Assembly: GCA_030584065.1 (NCBI GenBank)
Contig: CP129489.1
Span: 3,143,497-3,207,496, forward strand
DNA: 64,000 nucleotides
From: Flavobacteriales bacterium
GTDB lineage: Bacteria; Bacteroidota; Bacteroidia; Flavobacteriales_F; PHOS-HE28
Direction of reading: 5' to 3'
The notes under the pieces were generated by a model. It worked only from the letters and a program-made list of their open reading frames with translations. It did not search any database and was not told the DNA's origin. Shown one piece after another: positions 39,758-49,253 of the stretch. The translations under genes were made by a program, and so were the position numbers. Numbering within the stretch: the first letter of the stretch is position 1; every line of letters starts with the position of its first letter.

Positions 39758-42130
39758 ATGCTGAATAAAAGGCTCTTCTTCGCGTTGGTCATGGTCCTCA
39801 CGACCACGGCGGTCTGGACCCAGCCCCCCGAGTTCGCCTATGCAAGACAGTTCGGTGGCGTGCAGCCCGGCAATGGCGACGACAGCGCCGTGCGCGCGGC
39901 CTATGCGCCGGATGGAAGCATCTACGTGGTCGGCAACTTCTACGGTGCGTTCGACCTGGATCCCGGTTCCACCTCGGCACCGTTGACCAGTGCCGGTGAT
40001 GCCGACATCTATGTGGTGAAGCTCAACAGTGTGGGCGACTTCCTATGGGGCAAGCGGGTGGGTGGCACGGGCACGGACGGCGCCCGCGATTTGACCGTGG
40101 CGGCCAATGGCGACCTGATCATCACCGGCCGCTTCGATGGCACGGTGGATTTCAACCCGAACGCGGGTACACTGAACATCGGGGTGGGGGCCTCGGGCCA
40201 ATACGGCTTCGTGTGGCGCTTGAGCGGTGCGGGCAATACGGTATGGGCCAAGTTCTGGCGCGGCTCGGGCGCCGGCGTGAGCGTGGATGAGGCCCCCGAC
40301 GGTTCCATCTACGTTGCCGGTTCCTTCGAGGGCACCATTAACGGCGCCGTCACCAACGAGCTCGCCCTGAACATGACCAGCCTCGGCGATCGCGATGCGT
40401 GCTTCTTCAAGCTGACGAGCAATGGGGTGCTGCTCTGGGCCGGCCGCGTGGGCGGTGCCCCGGAGAACGACTATGCGCACGTGATCCGTGCCACAACGGA
40501 CGGGGTGGTGGTCGGTGGGGACTTCTCGCCCGGTGGCTTCGGCTCGGTGGTGGACTTCAACCCCGGCCCCGGTACGGTGAACCGCCAGGGCATCGGCAAC
40601 AGCGATGGTTATGTACTGAAGCTCGACGAGGACGGCAACTACATGTGGGTGGACATCCTCGGCAGCCCGCAGCCCGATCACCTGTACGGCATGGACGTGG
40701 ATGCCGATGACAACATCTGGATCACGGGCAACTTCCGCGATGTGATGGACGCCAACCCCGGCGCCGGTGTGAACAACCTTACCTCCGCCGGTAGCGATGA
40801 TGGTTTCCTCATCAAGCTCACCAGCGCGGGCGGCTACCTCTGGAGTGGACGCGTCGGAGGTACGGTGGTGGACAACTCCACCAATGCGCTCGTGGGTGCT
40901 GACGGCGGGGTGTATGTGACGGGTTCCTTCTACGGCACAGCGGACTTCGATCCCACGATCGGCACCTCCAACCTCACCAGCTCCGGCACCAACGACGGCT
41001 TCGTCTACAAGGTGAACACCGACGGCACTTTCGCATGGGCACGCCGCGTGGGCGGATCACAGAGCGATGGCATCAGCGGGATCGACGTGAGCGCCACCGG
41101 CGGTGTGGTGCTCACCGGCAGCTTCCGCGGCAACGTGGACCTGGACCCGACCGCGGGCGAGAGCTTCTTCGATACCGAGGACCTGGCCGATGGGGATGCC
41201 TTCCTCATCAAGCTGGACCAATGCGACCACCAGTACGCTGACCTCACCGTGACCGCCTGCGGCAGCTACACCATCGGTGGACAGACCTTCACCGAGAGCG
41301 GGGACTACGTGGTGAACCTGCTCAGCACCGCGAATTGCGACAGCACCGTGTTCCTCGTGCTCACCATCCAGGATGGTGTGGTGGGCAGCACCACCACTGT
41401 GAGCAACTGTGACGCCTACACGTGGAACGGGACAACCTACACCACCAGCGGCACCTACACCGCCACCTTCACCACGGCCGCCGGATGCGACAGCACCGCC
41501 ACGCTGCAGCTCACCATCAGCCAGCCCACCAGCTCCACCACCACGGTGAGCAACTGCGGTGCCTACTCCTGGAACGGCAACACCTACGCCACCAGCGGCA
41601 CCTACATGGCCTCGCTGATCAATGCCATTGGTTGCGACAGTACGGCCACGCTGCAGCTCACGATCGTGGATGTCGATGCCTCGGTACAGGTGGAAGACCC
41701 TGTCCTGACCGCCGTGCTCAGCGGCGCTTCCTATCAATGGATCGATTGCCTGCAAGGCAACGCCCCGATCACGGGTGCCACCGCTCAAAGCTTCGTGGCC
41801 TCACAGAACGGCAGCTACGCCGTGATCATCACGGACCAAGGCTGCACTGTCACCAGCGATTGCTTCTCCATCATCTCCACGGACCTCACCGAAGTGACCG
41901 GACCCGCATGGCGCATCTTCCCTGTGCCAGCCAGTGACCACCTCATCATTGAAGAAACGACGGGTAACGAGCGGATCCAACTCATCGATGCGCAGGGGCG
42001 CACGGTGCGTGAGCTCCGCTCCAGCGATGAACGCACGCGGATGGAACTGGATGGCGTGGCCCCGGGCACCTACCATGTTCGTTCGATCGGACCGTACGGC
42101 ACACGCCTGGCACGCGTTGCCGTGCGATGA
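39758..42130 (+). CDS. T9SS type A protein with SBBP-like and Cys-rich repeats
   Basis: A 790-residue secreted protein. Its signal peptide is MLNKRLFFALVMVLTTTAVW. Residues ~25-490 are repeats with VGGxGxDxxxD and FNPNAGT-like segments as in SBBP proteins. Two Cys-containing repeats (TTTVSNC.AY.WNG.TY and GCDSTATLQLTI, ~545-635) follow, and a T9SS type A domain ends the protein (WRIFPVPASDHLIIEE ... GTYHVRSIGPYG). The Cys repeats are a common extracellular Bacteroidota module. No catalytic motif. Confidence 0.85.
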   Translation: MLNKRLFFALVMVLTTTAVWTQPPEFAYARQFGGVQPGNGDDSAVRAAYAPDGSIYVVGNFYGAFDLDPGSTSAPLTSAGDADIYVVKLNSVGDFLWGKRVGGTGTDGARDLTVAANGDLIITGRFDGTVDFNPNAGTLNIGVGASGQYGFVWRLSGAGNTVWAKFWRGSGAGVSVDEAPDGSIYVAGSFEGTINGAVTNELALNMTSLGDRDACFFKLTSNGVLLWAGRVGGAPENDYAHVIRATTDGVVVGGDFSPGGFGSVVDFNPGPGTVNRQGIGNSDGYVLKLDEDGNYMWVDILGSPQPDHLYGMDVDADDNIWITGNFRDVMDANPGAGVNNLTSAGSDDGFLIKLTSAGGYLWSGRVGGTVVDNSTNALVGADGGVYVTGSFYGTADFDPTIGTSNLTSSGTNDGFVYKVNTDGTFAWARRVGGSQSDGISGIDVSATGGVVLTGSFRGNVDLDPTAGESFFDTEDLADGDAFLIKLDQCDHQYADLTVTACGSYTIGGQTFTESGDYVVNLLSTANCDSTVFLVLTIQDGVVGSTTTVSNCDAYTWNGTTYTTSGTYTATFTTAAGCDSTATLQLTISQPTSSTTTVSNCGAYSWNGNTYATSGTYMASLINAIGCDSTATLQLTIVDVDASVQVEDPVLTAVLSGASYQWIDCLQGNAPITGATAQSFVASQNGSYAVIITDQGCTVTSDCFSIISTDLTEVTGPAWRIFPVPASDHLIIEETTGNERIQLIDAQGRTVRELRSSDERTRMELDGVAPGTYHVRSIGPYGTRLARVAVR

Positions 42131-42132
42131 TG

Positions 42133-42140
42133 CACTTTTG
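42133..42140 (+). promoter_or_regulatory. -7-like box CACTTTTG of the histidine kinase gene
   Basis: CACTTTTG matches the TTTG half of the -7 box and ends four bases before the proposed GTG start at 42145. Confidence 0.35.
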
Positions 42141-42144
42141 ATCG

Positions 42145-44082
42145 GTGATCAACAGGCTGTTCCTCTTCGCGGTGATGACCTACCTGGTCGCCTGCGGTGA
42201 CCCGGTGACCTCCCGCCACACCGCGGAACACGTCCAACTGGATACGCTGACCTTCCGCACCGAACTGGACAGCGCGTTGACCTACTTCCGCACCGGCAGG
42301 ACCGGTGAAGCGGATAGCGTGCTGCGTCCCATTCTGCTGGCCAGTGATGGCGTGCCCGAACTGCAGAAGCAGCGGCTGCATGCCCTCTCGATGAAGGGCC
42401 AAATACACCAGCGGAACTCGCAGTTGGACAGTGCCCTGGCCTGCTACCAGGAGGTGATGTCCCTGGCGACGACAGCCAGGGACACCTTCTGGATCGGCAG
42501 TGCGCACACCAACATCGGCGTGGTGCGGCAGATTCAGGGTGACTACGCGGGTGCGCTCCAGGAAGGGCTGGCCTCCCTTCACCTGAAGGAGTTGCGTGGC
42601 GACAGCATGGGCATGGCACGTACCCTGCACAACCTCAGCCTGCTGCAATGGCGCCGCGATAGTCTCGACCAAGCGATGTCGTATCTATTGCGCAGCATCA
42701 CCCTCAAACGCAGGCATGACCCCGGCGCCGTGCACAGCAGCTTGAACGGGTTGGGCGTACTGCTGATCGAGGCCGGCCAGCTCGATACCGCCGTGGTGGT
42801 GCTGAAGGAAAGCCTGGCATGCGAGGACAGCCTGGACCACGGCGCCGAACGCGAGATGCAGCTCAGCAACATCGGTCTTGCCTTCGAGCGCATGGGACAA
42901 CTGGATAGTGCAGCCCAGTACTATATCGATGCCTTGGATAAAGCACGCTCGAACGGGAACTACGAGGTGGAGATCCGTTGTCTTTACGGACTGGGTGATG
43001 TCCGTCGCGCACAGGGCCGCCATGCGGAAGCGAAGCCCCTGCTCGACAGCAGCCTGGCCATTTCAGAACGCATCGGTTCCCTGGAGGACATGAAGGAGGC
43101 CCATGCCTCGCTGGCGAACCTGCATGAGCAGATGAACGACCACGCGAACGCGCTGGTGCACTACCGCACCTACCATGTGCTCAGCGACTCCCTGATGAAC
43201 GCCGGTGTGAGCAGTGCGATGTCGGAACTGCGGTTGCGTTACGACACCGAGCGCAAGGACCGCGAGAACGCGGGCCTGCGTGCCCAGCAGGACCTGGCCG
43301 AACTGCGGGCCGACCGCAACCGGTGGATCGCCGTGGGCATCGGTGTGCTGGCCCTCGCCATTGCGACGCTGGCGTGGGCCGTGGTGCAACGCAACCGCCA
43401 ACGTGCGCTCCAGCGTGAGGCCGAACTGGAGCAGCAGGCCCTGCGCCTGCAGATGGACCCCCACTTCCTCTTCAATGCGCTCAACACCATTCCCGGCCTC
43501 TATGCCGGCGGCGATGCCACCCTGGCCAACGACCACGTGGGCCACCTGAGCAAGTACCTCCGCCTGGTGCTGGAGACCAGCCGGCGGCGCACCATTCCCC
43601 TGGCCCAGGAGATCGAGCTGGTGGAGCACTACCTGCAGATCAGCGCCAACCGCCGACCCGGCCAGTTCACCTGGAACCTGAAAGTGCAGCCCTACGTGCG
43701 TCCGGAACGCGTGGCCGTGCCACCCATGCTGGTGCAACCTCTGGTGGAGAACGCGCTGGAGCACGCGTTCCCTTCAGGGCGCAACGGCCATGTGCAGGTG
43801 CTCATCGACCAGGCCGGGTCCGTGCTGCACATCGAGGTGACCGACAATGGCGTGGGCCGCGCGGCGGCCGCGCAACGACCATCCCGACGCGGCGGCACTT
43901 CCATGGGCCTGGACCTGGTGCGGCGGCGTGTGCAGCTCTTCGACCAACGGAGCAACCTGAGCGACACGGTCCTTGTGACCGATCTTCACGATCCGGAAGG
44001 AACACCTTCGGGGACCACCATCACCATGCGCATGCAGGTGAGAACACTTGACGAGCATGCTGCGGCTGGCGATCGTGGATGA
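42145..44082 (+). CDS. TPR-containing sensor histidine kinase (LytS/YehU type)
   Basis: A 645-residue membrane sensor. The N-terminus INRLFLFAVMTYLVACG looks like a lipoprotein signal (Cys at ~17). A TPR array of about residues 50-380 (for example LDSALACYQEVMSLA) should lie outside the cell membrane, followed by a single membrane helix at ~393-415. The His_kinase domain has the phosphoacceptor QMDPHFLFNALNTI near residue 433, and the HATPase has VENALEHAF and VTDNGVG. It probably phosphorylates the LytTR regulator whose gene overlaps its end by 26 bases. The GTG start is inferred from the signal sequence. Confidence 0.9.
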   Translation: MINRLFLFAVMTYLVACGDPVTSRHTAEHVQLDTLTFRTELDSALTYFRTGRTGEADSVLRPILLASDGVPELQKQRLHALSMKGQIHQRNSQLDSALACYQEVMSLATTARDTFWIGSAHTNIGVVRQIQGDYAGALQEGLASLHLKELRGDSMGMARTLHNLSLLQWRRDSLDQAMSYLLRSITLKRRHDPGAVHSSLNGLGVLLIEAGQLDTAVVVLKESLACEDSLDHGAEREMQLSNIGLAFERMGQLDSAAQYYIDALDKARSNGNYEVEIRCLYGLGDVRRAQGRHAEAKPLLDSSLAISERIGSLEDMKEAHASLANLHEQMNDHANALVHYRTYHVLSDSLMNAGVSSAMSELRLRYDTERKDRENAGLRAQQDLAELRADRNRWIAVGIGVLALAIATLAWAVVQRNRQRALQREAELEQQALRLQMDPHFLFNALNTIPGLYAGGDATLANDHVGHLSKYLRLVLETSRRRTIPLAQEIELVEHYLQISANRRPGQFTWNLKVQPYVRPERVAVPPMLVQPLVENALEHAFPSGRNGHVQVLIDQAGSVLHIEVTDNGVGRAAAAQRPSRRGGTSMGLDLVRRRVQLFDQRSNLSDTVLVTDLHDPEGTPSGTTITMRMQVRTLDEHAAAGDRG

Positions 44083-44794
44083 TGAGGCACCCGCCCGTGC
44101 GAGCCTGCGGGCCGCTCTGGCCGGCATCCCCTTGGAGCTGAAGGTGGTGGGCGAGGCCGAGAACGTGGTCACCGCGGTGGAGCTCATCGGCAGGGAAAGG
44201 CCCGATGTGCTGCTGCTCGACATCTGGCTGGGCGATGGCACCGGCTTCGATGTGCTTGACCAGCTCGAGGGCCATCGGCCGCGCGTGATCTTCATCACAG
44301 CCTTCGACCATTATGCGGTGGACGCCTTCAAGCACGGAGCCGCCCACTACCTGCTGAAGCCCGTGGTCCGCGCGGACCTGCAGGAAGCCTTGGAACGTAT
44401 TGCGACCGTGGAGGACCGCTCCGCCGAGCAGGTGCAAGCGCTCCGCCTTGCGCTCACCGACCGGCTCACGCTGCCCACCGCGGAAGGCTTCCACCTCCTC
44501 TCCCCCGCCGAGATCGTGCGGTGCGAGAGCGATGGCAACTACACCCGCTTCCACCTGGCGAACGGGGACAAGGTGCTTGCCTCACGCACGCTGAAGGAGT
44601 TCGAGGCGGCCTTGGAGCCGCACGGCTTCCTGCGCGTCCACCTCTCCCACCTGGTGAACATGTCCCAGGTGCGCATGTACCTGCATCGGGATGGGGGCAC
44701 ACTGGTGCTCACCAACGGCCAGGAGGTGCCCGTGAGCCACCGGCGCCGGCAGGATGTGATGGAGGCCCTCGGCCGGAAGAACGCCAAAGGCTGA
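44057..44794 (+). CDS. LytTR-family response regulator
   Basis: A 245-residue response regulator. The receiver domain has acidic residues in VDDEAP, the phosphoacceptor Asp at residue 55 (LLLDIWLGDG), and FITAFDHYA/LLKPV for the Thr/Ser and Lys positions. The C-terminal ~100 residues are a LytTR DNA-binding domain (RCESDGNYTRFHLANGDK ... FLRVHLSHLVNMSQV). It is the partner of the upstream kinase, and the coding overlap indicates coupled expression. Confidence 0.95.
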   Translation: MLRLAIVDDEAPARASLRAALAGIPLELKVVGEAENVVTAVELIGRERPDVLLLDIWLGDGTGFDVLDQLEGHRPRVIFITAFDHYAVDAFKHGAAHYLLKPVVRADLQEALERIATVEDRSAEQVQALRLALTDRLTLPTAEGFHLLSPAEIVRCESDGNYTRFHLANGDKVLASRTLKEFEAALEPHGFLRVHLSHLVNMSQVRMYLHRDGGTLVLTNGQEVPVSHRRRQDVMEALGRKNAKG

Positions 44795-44800
44795 ACTTCG
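44793..44800 (+). promoter_or_regulatory. -7-like box GAACTTCG of the esterase gene
   Basis: GAACTTCG ends five bases before the ATG at 44806. A weaker match than the others. Confidence 0.3.
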
Positions 44801-44805
44801 CGCAT

Positions 44806-45957
44806 ATGCGATCGCCGGTCTTTGCCATATCGTTCCTCCTGACCACGTTGTCCACCAACGCCCAGCGAACGGACACGCTGCGCTTCCATTCCACCGCGTT
44901 CAATGGCCACCGCGAGGTGGTGGTGCACCTGCCGGAGTTCCACCGCTACGCGAGCAATGAGGTCCGCATGCCGGTGTTCGTCGTGCTCGATGGCCAGCAT
45001 GAGTGGTTCCTCGACCCGGTGCTGAACGACATCCGCTTCCTGCAGTACACGCACGAAGTACCGCAGGCCATCGTGGTCACGGTGCCCCATGCGGATCGGG
45101 TGCAGGAAAGCGCACCGGACAGCATCGACCAGCCCACCATGCCGTTGCTGGAGCTGCTCACCAAGGAGCTGCCTCCGTTGTTGAAGCCCTACAAACCTGG
45201 TGACCTCACGGTGCTGGTGGGGCATTCCTTCACGGCCAGCTTCGCCCTGTACGCCTCGTTGGCCGCGCCGGGTGCGTTCGATGCGGTGATCGCGCTCTCT
45301 CCCTTGCACCAGGTGAAGCAGTCGCTGCCCCTGGTCATTGAACGCCTCATCAGCCATCCCAACGAACGCGTGCTGGTGGCCGTGGGAGGTCCCCAGCGGC
45401 TAAAGGATGGTGGTCATCATGCGGAGCTCACCGCGGCGGTCCGAGCTGCGGATGCCTCGCGCACCGAAGGCCGTTTCGTGTTCAAGGAGTATCCCAGCGC
45501 AGGTCACACCTCGCTGCCCATCATCGCCTTCCCGGAACTGCTCTCCACCCTGTTAATGCCCTACGCCCTGCGCGACACGTTGGCCGCAGTGGACAGCAAC
45601 TACAAGCTGACCGCGCCACCACCTCCCCCTGAAGAACTACTGTGGGAACTGGAACAGAGCTGGCGCTTCCTCGGGGACACCCTTCCTTGGGACCTGGCCG
45701 AGGCGAACGGCCTGATCTCCCGGCTGGAGAACAGCGGCTACACGGACCATGTGATCGTGCTGCTGCGACGCGCCATCGAACTCTATCCGAACGACTACTA
45801 CCTCCATGCCTGGTTGGGCGAGGCCCTGCTGGAGCGTGATCCTGCGCAGGCTCGTGCGAGCTTGCTGAAGGCGCTGGACGTACAGGCCGCGTTCGCCAGG
45901 GATGAAGCGGACTACGAGGAGATGAAGGCCGAGATCGAAGGGATGCTGAAGCCGTGA
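44806..45957 (+). CDS. Secreted alpha/beta-hydrolase (esterase D-type)
   Basis: A 383-residue secreted hydrolase with signal peptide MRSPVFAISFLLTTLSTNAQ. The nucleophile is Ser141 in LVGHSFTASFA; an acid and base are expected later, and a candidate catalytic His lies in EYPSAGHTSLPI. The N-terminal segment RFHSTAFNGHREVVVHLPEF fits the esterase D/enterochelin-esterase family (PF00756). The last ~110 residues are helical, like tetratricopeptide repeats. It follows the response regulator closely and may be one of its targets. Confidence 0.85.
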   Translation: MRSPVFAISFLLTTLSTNAQRTDTLRFHSTAFNGHREVVVHLPEFHRYASNEVRMPVFVVLDGQHEWFLDPVLNDIRFLQYTHEVPQAIVVTVPHADRVQESAPDSIDQPTMPLLELLTKELPPLLKPYKPGDLTVLVGHSFTASFALYASLAAPGAFDAVIALSPLHQVKQSLPLVIERLISHPNERVLVAVGGPQRLKDGGHHAELTAAVRAADASRTEGRFVFKEYPSAGHTSLPIIAFPELLSTLLMPYALRDTLAAVDSNYKLTAPPPPPEELLWELEQSWRFLGDTLPWDLAEANGLISRLENSGYTDHVIVLLRRAIELYPNDYYLHAWLGEALLERDPAQARASLLKALDVQAAFARDEADYEEMKAEIEGMLKP

Positions 45958-46000
45958 TCGGCCGCCGTAGCGTCGTGCTGGCCTCTCCTTTTTCCGGTGA

Positions 46001-46357
46001 TCACTTCGCCTTCGCCGCCGCCTCCACCATCGCCTTCACCACCTTCGGTGCACTGCCGATGAAGACCTGCTTACCGATGATGATCGTGGGCCGCTTCAGG
46101 AAGGTGTACTCCTGCAGGATGTACTTGCGGTAGTCCTTCTCGCTCAGCTTCATCTCGTTCAGACCCATGCTGCGGTACTTCATGGCGATCTTGCTGAAGA
46201 GCGCCTCGTAGCTGCCGGCGAGCTTCTGCAGGGCATCCAGTTCCTTGGCGGTGATGGGCTCGCTCTTGATCTCGCGCAGGGTGAACCTCTTCAGGTCCGG
46301 GATCTCCTTGAGGATGCGTTGACAGGTGCCGCAATTGGCGAGGTGGTAGATGGTCAT
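46001..46357 (-). CDS. ArsC/Spx/MgsR-family protein
   Basis: A 118-residue thioredoxin-fold protein starting MTIYHLANCGTCQRIL, with a CGTC redox motif at residues 9-12. The C-terminal segment TFLKRPTIIIGKQVFIG, with the Arg-Pro and a cis-Pro-type strand, is as in ArsC/Spx relatives. It may be an arsenate-reductase-like or glutaredoxin-dependent reductase. The frame is open 42 bases upstream, but the family start is at 46357. It is divergent from the AraC gene. Confidence 0.85.
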   Translation of the reverse strand: MTIYHLANCGTCQRILKEIPDLKRFTLREIKSEPITAKELDALQKLAGSYEALFSKIAMKYRSMGLNEMKLSEKDYRKYILQEYTFLKRPTIIIGKQVFIGSAPKVVKAMVEAAAKAK

Positions 46358-46452
46358 GGGGTGTGAAGGTCGTGAGGTTGGAGTGGATGGAACATCCATG
46401 ACAATGGAATGTTTGCGTTGACGGCGACGAACATGCCCGCAATGGGAAGACT

Positions 46453-46460
46453 TAGCTTGG
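46453..46460 (+). promoter_or_regulatory. -7-like box TAGCTTGG of the AraC gene
   Basis: TAGCTTGG, one mismatch from TAnnTTTG, ends four bases before the ATG at 46465. Confidence 0.4.
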
Positions 46461-46464
46461 TGCC

Positions 46465-47295
46465 ATGGATGCCCTCTTTCGACTATTCCGTGTGGATGCC
46501 GCCGAGGCGGATCGCATCGCGCAAGCGCCTGATGAGCCGCACCAGCACGACTTCGAGGAGCTCATCCTCGGTGTGGAAGGGCAGCTGGAACATTTCATCG
46601 ACTTCCGCACCACCACCATCCCCGCGCCTTTTGTCAGCTTCGTCACCAAGGGCAAGGTGCATCGCGTGGTGCCGCGCACGAAGGACGGCCGCTGCGACAT
46701 GTGGGTGATGCGCTTCCGCAGCGAGTTCATCCCCGAGACTACCTTCCAGCTCTATTCCTTCTTCCACGCCAACGCGGACATCCCGCTGCCCGATGCGTTC
46801 TGCTTCAAGCGGCTGCTCACCGTGTGCGAGCTGATCGACGGCGAGATGGGGCAACCCGAACCCGACCTGGCCGTGGTGCGGCAACTGCTCGGCGCGCTCT
46901 TCACCCTGATCCGCAGCGAGCATCGGCGGCAGCATCCGGATGCGGAAGCGCCCAGCGACACGCAGAACGAGACCTTCCGCAACTTCCTCCGCATCCTCGA
47001 GGAGAACTTCCGCCAGCCGCACGATGTGGAGTTCTATGCCTCTAAGCTCTTCATGAGCCCGCGCAACCTGAACCTGATCACGCAGCACATCCTGCAGCAG
47101 AGCGTGAGCCGCATCATCGAGACGCGCAAGCTGATAGAGGCGAAGAGCCTGCTAGTGGCCACGGACAAGCCGGTGAGCGAGATCGGGTACGAGCTCGGGT
47201 ACAACGAGAAGGCCTATTTCACCCGCGTGTTCAAGAAGAATACGGGCCAGACGCCCACCGAGTTCCGCGAGGAGATGCGCAGGCTGGTGGCTTAG
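46465..47295 (+). CDS. AraC-family transcriptional regulator
   Basis: A 276-residue regulator with an N-terminal cupin-like domain (HQHDFEELILGVEGQLEHF) and a C-terminal AraC double helix-turn-helix of about 100 residues. The second helix pair is clear: SEIGYELGYNEKAYFTRVFKKNTGQTP, the standard AraC signature (first 20: SEIGYELGYNEKAYFTRVFK). It may control the neighbouring pirin, SDR and YceI genes, two of which share a promoter motif; this is inference. Confidence 0.93.
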   Translation: MDALFRLFRVDAAEADRIAQAPDEPHQHDFEELILGVEGQLEHFIDFRTTTIPAPFVSFVTKGKVHRVVPRTKDGRCDMWVMRFRSEFIPETTFQLYSFFHANADIPLPDAFCFKRLLTVCELIDGEMGQPEPDLAVVRQLLGALFTLIRSEHRRQHPDAEAPSDTQNETFRNFLRILEENFRQPHDVEFYASKLFMSPRNLNLITQHILQQSVSRIIETRKLIEAKSLLVATDKPVSEIGYELGYNEKAYFTRVFKKNTGQTPTEFREEMRRLVA

Positions 47296-47320
47296 GGGGC
47301 ACGCCGAACGGTGGCTACAA

Positions 47321-48208
47321 CTACCCCCTGGTCTCGGGCATGACCACATACCCGGTCTCGCCGGGAATCCCAGGGAACTGCTGGTCGCGCCACCGCTGTT
47401 TCGCCGCCTCGAGCTTCTCCTGGCTGGTGGCGACGAAATTCCAGTAGATGAAGCGCTCCTCGGGGAAGGGCTCGCCGCCAAAGAGATAGACCGTGGTGCC
47501 AGGGGACATGGTGAACGCACAGAGGCGCGACTCCTTGGCCACCAGGATCTGGCGCTCTCCGAATTCGGCTCCTCCGTCCGCACCCTCGCGCACGGAGCCG
47601 CGCAGGATGTACAGGCCCACTTCGCCGTAGAGGGCATCACCGATCCGGACCTCCCCGCCGGACAGGCTGTGGATCTCGAGCATGTAAAGCGGGCTGTGCA
47701 CGGGCACGGGCGAGCGGTGCCCCATCACCTCGCCGGCCACCAGTTTGAAGCGCGCATTCCCCTCCTCCCACACTGGCAGGGCCTCCGCATCGATGTGGTG
47801 GAAGCTGGGCGCGATATCCTCCAGCTCCTTCGGCAGCGCCACCCAGATCTGCAGGCCGTGCATGTGCTTGTCCACGTGGCGCAACCGCTCTGGGGTGCGT
47901 TCACTGTGCACGATGCCGCTACCGGCGGTCATCCAGTTCACGGCGCCAGGTGTGATCTCAACAGCGGTGCCCAGACTGTCGCGGTGCATCAATGCACCCT
48001 CGAAGATGAACGTGAGGGTGCTGAGACCGGTGTGCGGATGCGGACCCACATCCATGTTCTGATGGTCGTTCATGGCTACAGGCCCCATATGATCGATGAA
48101 GATGAAGGGGCCCACCATGCGTTTGCTGTGGAAGGGCAGCAGGCGGCCGACCAGGAAGTTGCCGATGTCGCGCGGGCGCTCGGGTATGATGATGCCGATG
48201 TTGGACAT
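47321..48208 (-). CDS. Pirin family protein
   Basis: A 295-residue bicupin. The metal-binding signature is HPHTGLSTLTFIFEG followed by GSGIVHSE, with the His/Glu ligands. Pirins bind iron and some act as quercetinases or redox sensors. The start at 48208 (MSNIGIIIPERP) is preferred to an upstream in-frame codon. It is divergent from the SDR gene and convergent with AraC. Confidence 0.92.
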   Translation of the reverse strand: MSNIGIIIPERPRDIGNFLVGRLLPFHSKRMVGPFIFIDHMGPVAMNDHQNMDVGPHPHTGLSTLTFIFEGALMHRDSLGTAVEITPGAVNWMTAGSGIVHSERTPERLRHVDKHMHGLQIWVALPKELEDIAPSFHHIDAEALPVWEEGNARFKLVAGEVMGHRSPVPVHSPLYMLEIHSLSGGEVRIGDALYGEVGLYILRGSVREGADGGAEFGERQILVAKESRLCAFTMSPGTTVYLFGGEPFPEERFIYWNFVATSQEKLEAAKQRWRDQQFPGIPGETGYVVMPETRG

Positions 48209-48332
48209 GGATGCGGACGGTAGGGTGAACGGGGATGAAGCTAGCACCCGCCGAACGCTTCTTCCCGCACGGATCAACGATCGGAAGCCACCAGCGCTGG
48301 CAACGAGAATAGTCCAACGCTTCTGCCAGAAT

Positions 48333-48370
48333 GTGTTACCCGCCGGGCAGGGCACGAAGGGACCTTTGTG
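48333..48370 (+). promoter_or_regulatory. Promoter GTGTTACCC-N19-GACCTTTGTG of the SDR gene
   Basis: GTGTTACCC (48333-48341) lies 19 bases upstream of GACCTTTGTG (48361-48370), which contains a -7-type CTTTG. The same pair occurs before the YceI gene with an 18-base spacer, so the two genes are probably coregulated. Confidence 0.6.
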
Positions 48371-48381
48371 CCGTAGCAGAA

Positions 48382-49158
48382 ATGAACATCCCAACACACA
48401 CGACCATGGAACTGAAAGGACAAGCCCTCATCATCACCGGCGGTGCCAGCGGCATCGGATACCAAGCCGCGTTGCAATTGGCCGACAAAGGCGCCGACCT
48501 CATCATCGCCGACTTCAACTTGGAAGGCGCCGAGCAGGTGGCCCAGGAGATCGCCGCGAAAGGCGTGAAGGCCTTCGCCTACAAAGTGGACGTGTCCAAA
48601 GCCGCCGAGGTGGAAGCCCTCGTGGATTTCGCCGTGGAGAAGCTCGGCACGCTGAACGGCATCTTCAACAACGCGGGCATCGGGTTGGTGAAACCCTTCC
48701 TGGACATGGACCCCGCCAGCTACCACAAGGTGATCGAGGTGGACCAGCACAGTGTGTACTACGGCATGTACTACGCCGCGAAGAAGATGGTGAAGCTCGG
48801 CGCGAAAGGCACCTTCGTGAACACGGCCTCCATCTACGGCTTCCAGGCCGCGGTGGGCAGCTTCAACTACAACGCCGCCAAGGCCGCGGTGGTGATGATG
48901 AGCAAGAGCGGCGCGCTGGAACTGGCGCCCCATGGCATCCGCGTGGTGGGCGTGGCGCCCGGCTTCATCAACACGCCGATCCTGGGCAACGATGCCGCCA
49001 TGAAGAAGATGCTCGGCGACATGCACCTGCACAAGCAGCTCATCGAACCCGCCAAGGTGGCCGCCGTGGTGGCCTTCCTCTTCACCGATGCCGCCAGCGC
49101 CATCAACGGCAGCACCCTGCCGGTGGACGATGGCTTCCTGATCCACAGGAACGGATAA
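48382..49158 (+). CDS. Short-chain dehydrogenase/reductase
   Basis: A 258-residue classical SDR. The cofactor motif TGGASGIG is near residue 19, with NNAG at ~93. The catalytic Ser lies in NTASIYG and the Tyr/Lys pair in FNYNAAKAA. Asp in ADFN at the end of the second strand suggests NAD preference. The start may be 48382 or 48406; the first is 12 bases after the -7-like box. Substrate unknown. Confidence 0.92.
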   Translation: MNIPTHTTMELKGQALIITGGASGIGYQAALQLADKGADLIIADFNLEGAEQVAQEIAAKGVKAFAYKVDVSKAAEVEALVDFAVEKLGTLNGIFNNAGIGLVKPFLDMDPASYHKVIEVDQHSVYYGMYYAAKKMVKLGAKGTFVNTASIYGFQAAVGSFNYNAAKAAVVMMSKSGALELAPHGIRVVGVAPGFINTPILGNDAAMKKMLGDMHLHKQLIEPAKVAAVVAFLFTDAASAINGSTLPVDDGFLIHRNG

Positions 49159-49253
49159 GCGAGGCCACGCAGCAGGAACAAGGCCCCTGGGAATTGCCGG
49201 GGGTCGTTGCGTTGGGGAGCGTGGATGCACTTGTGCAACCCCTCTACCGGAAA

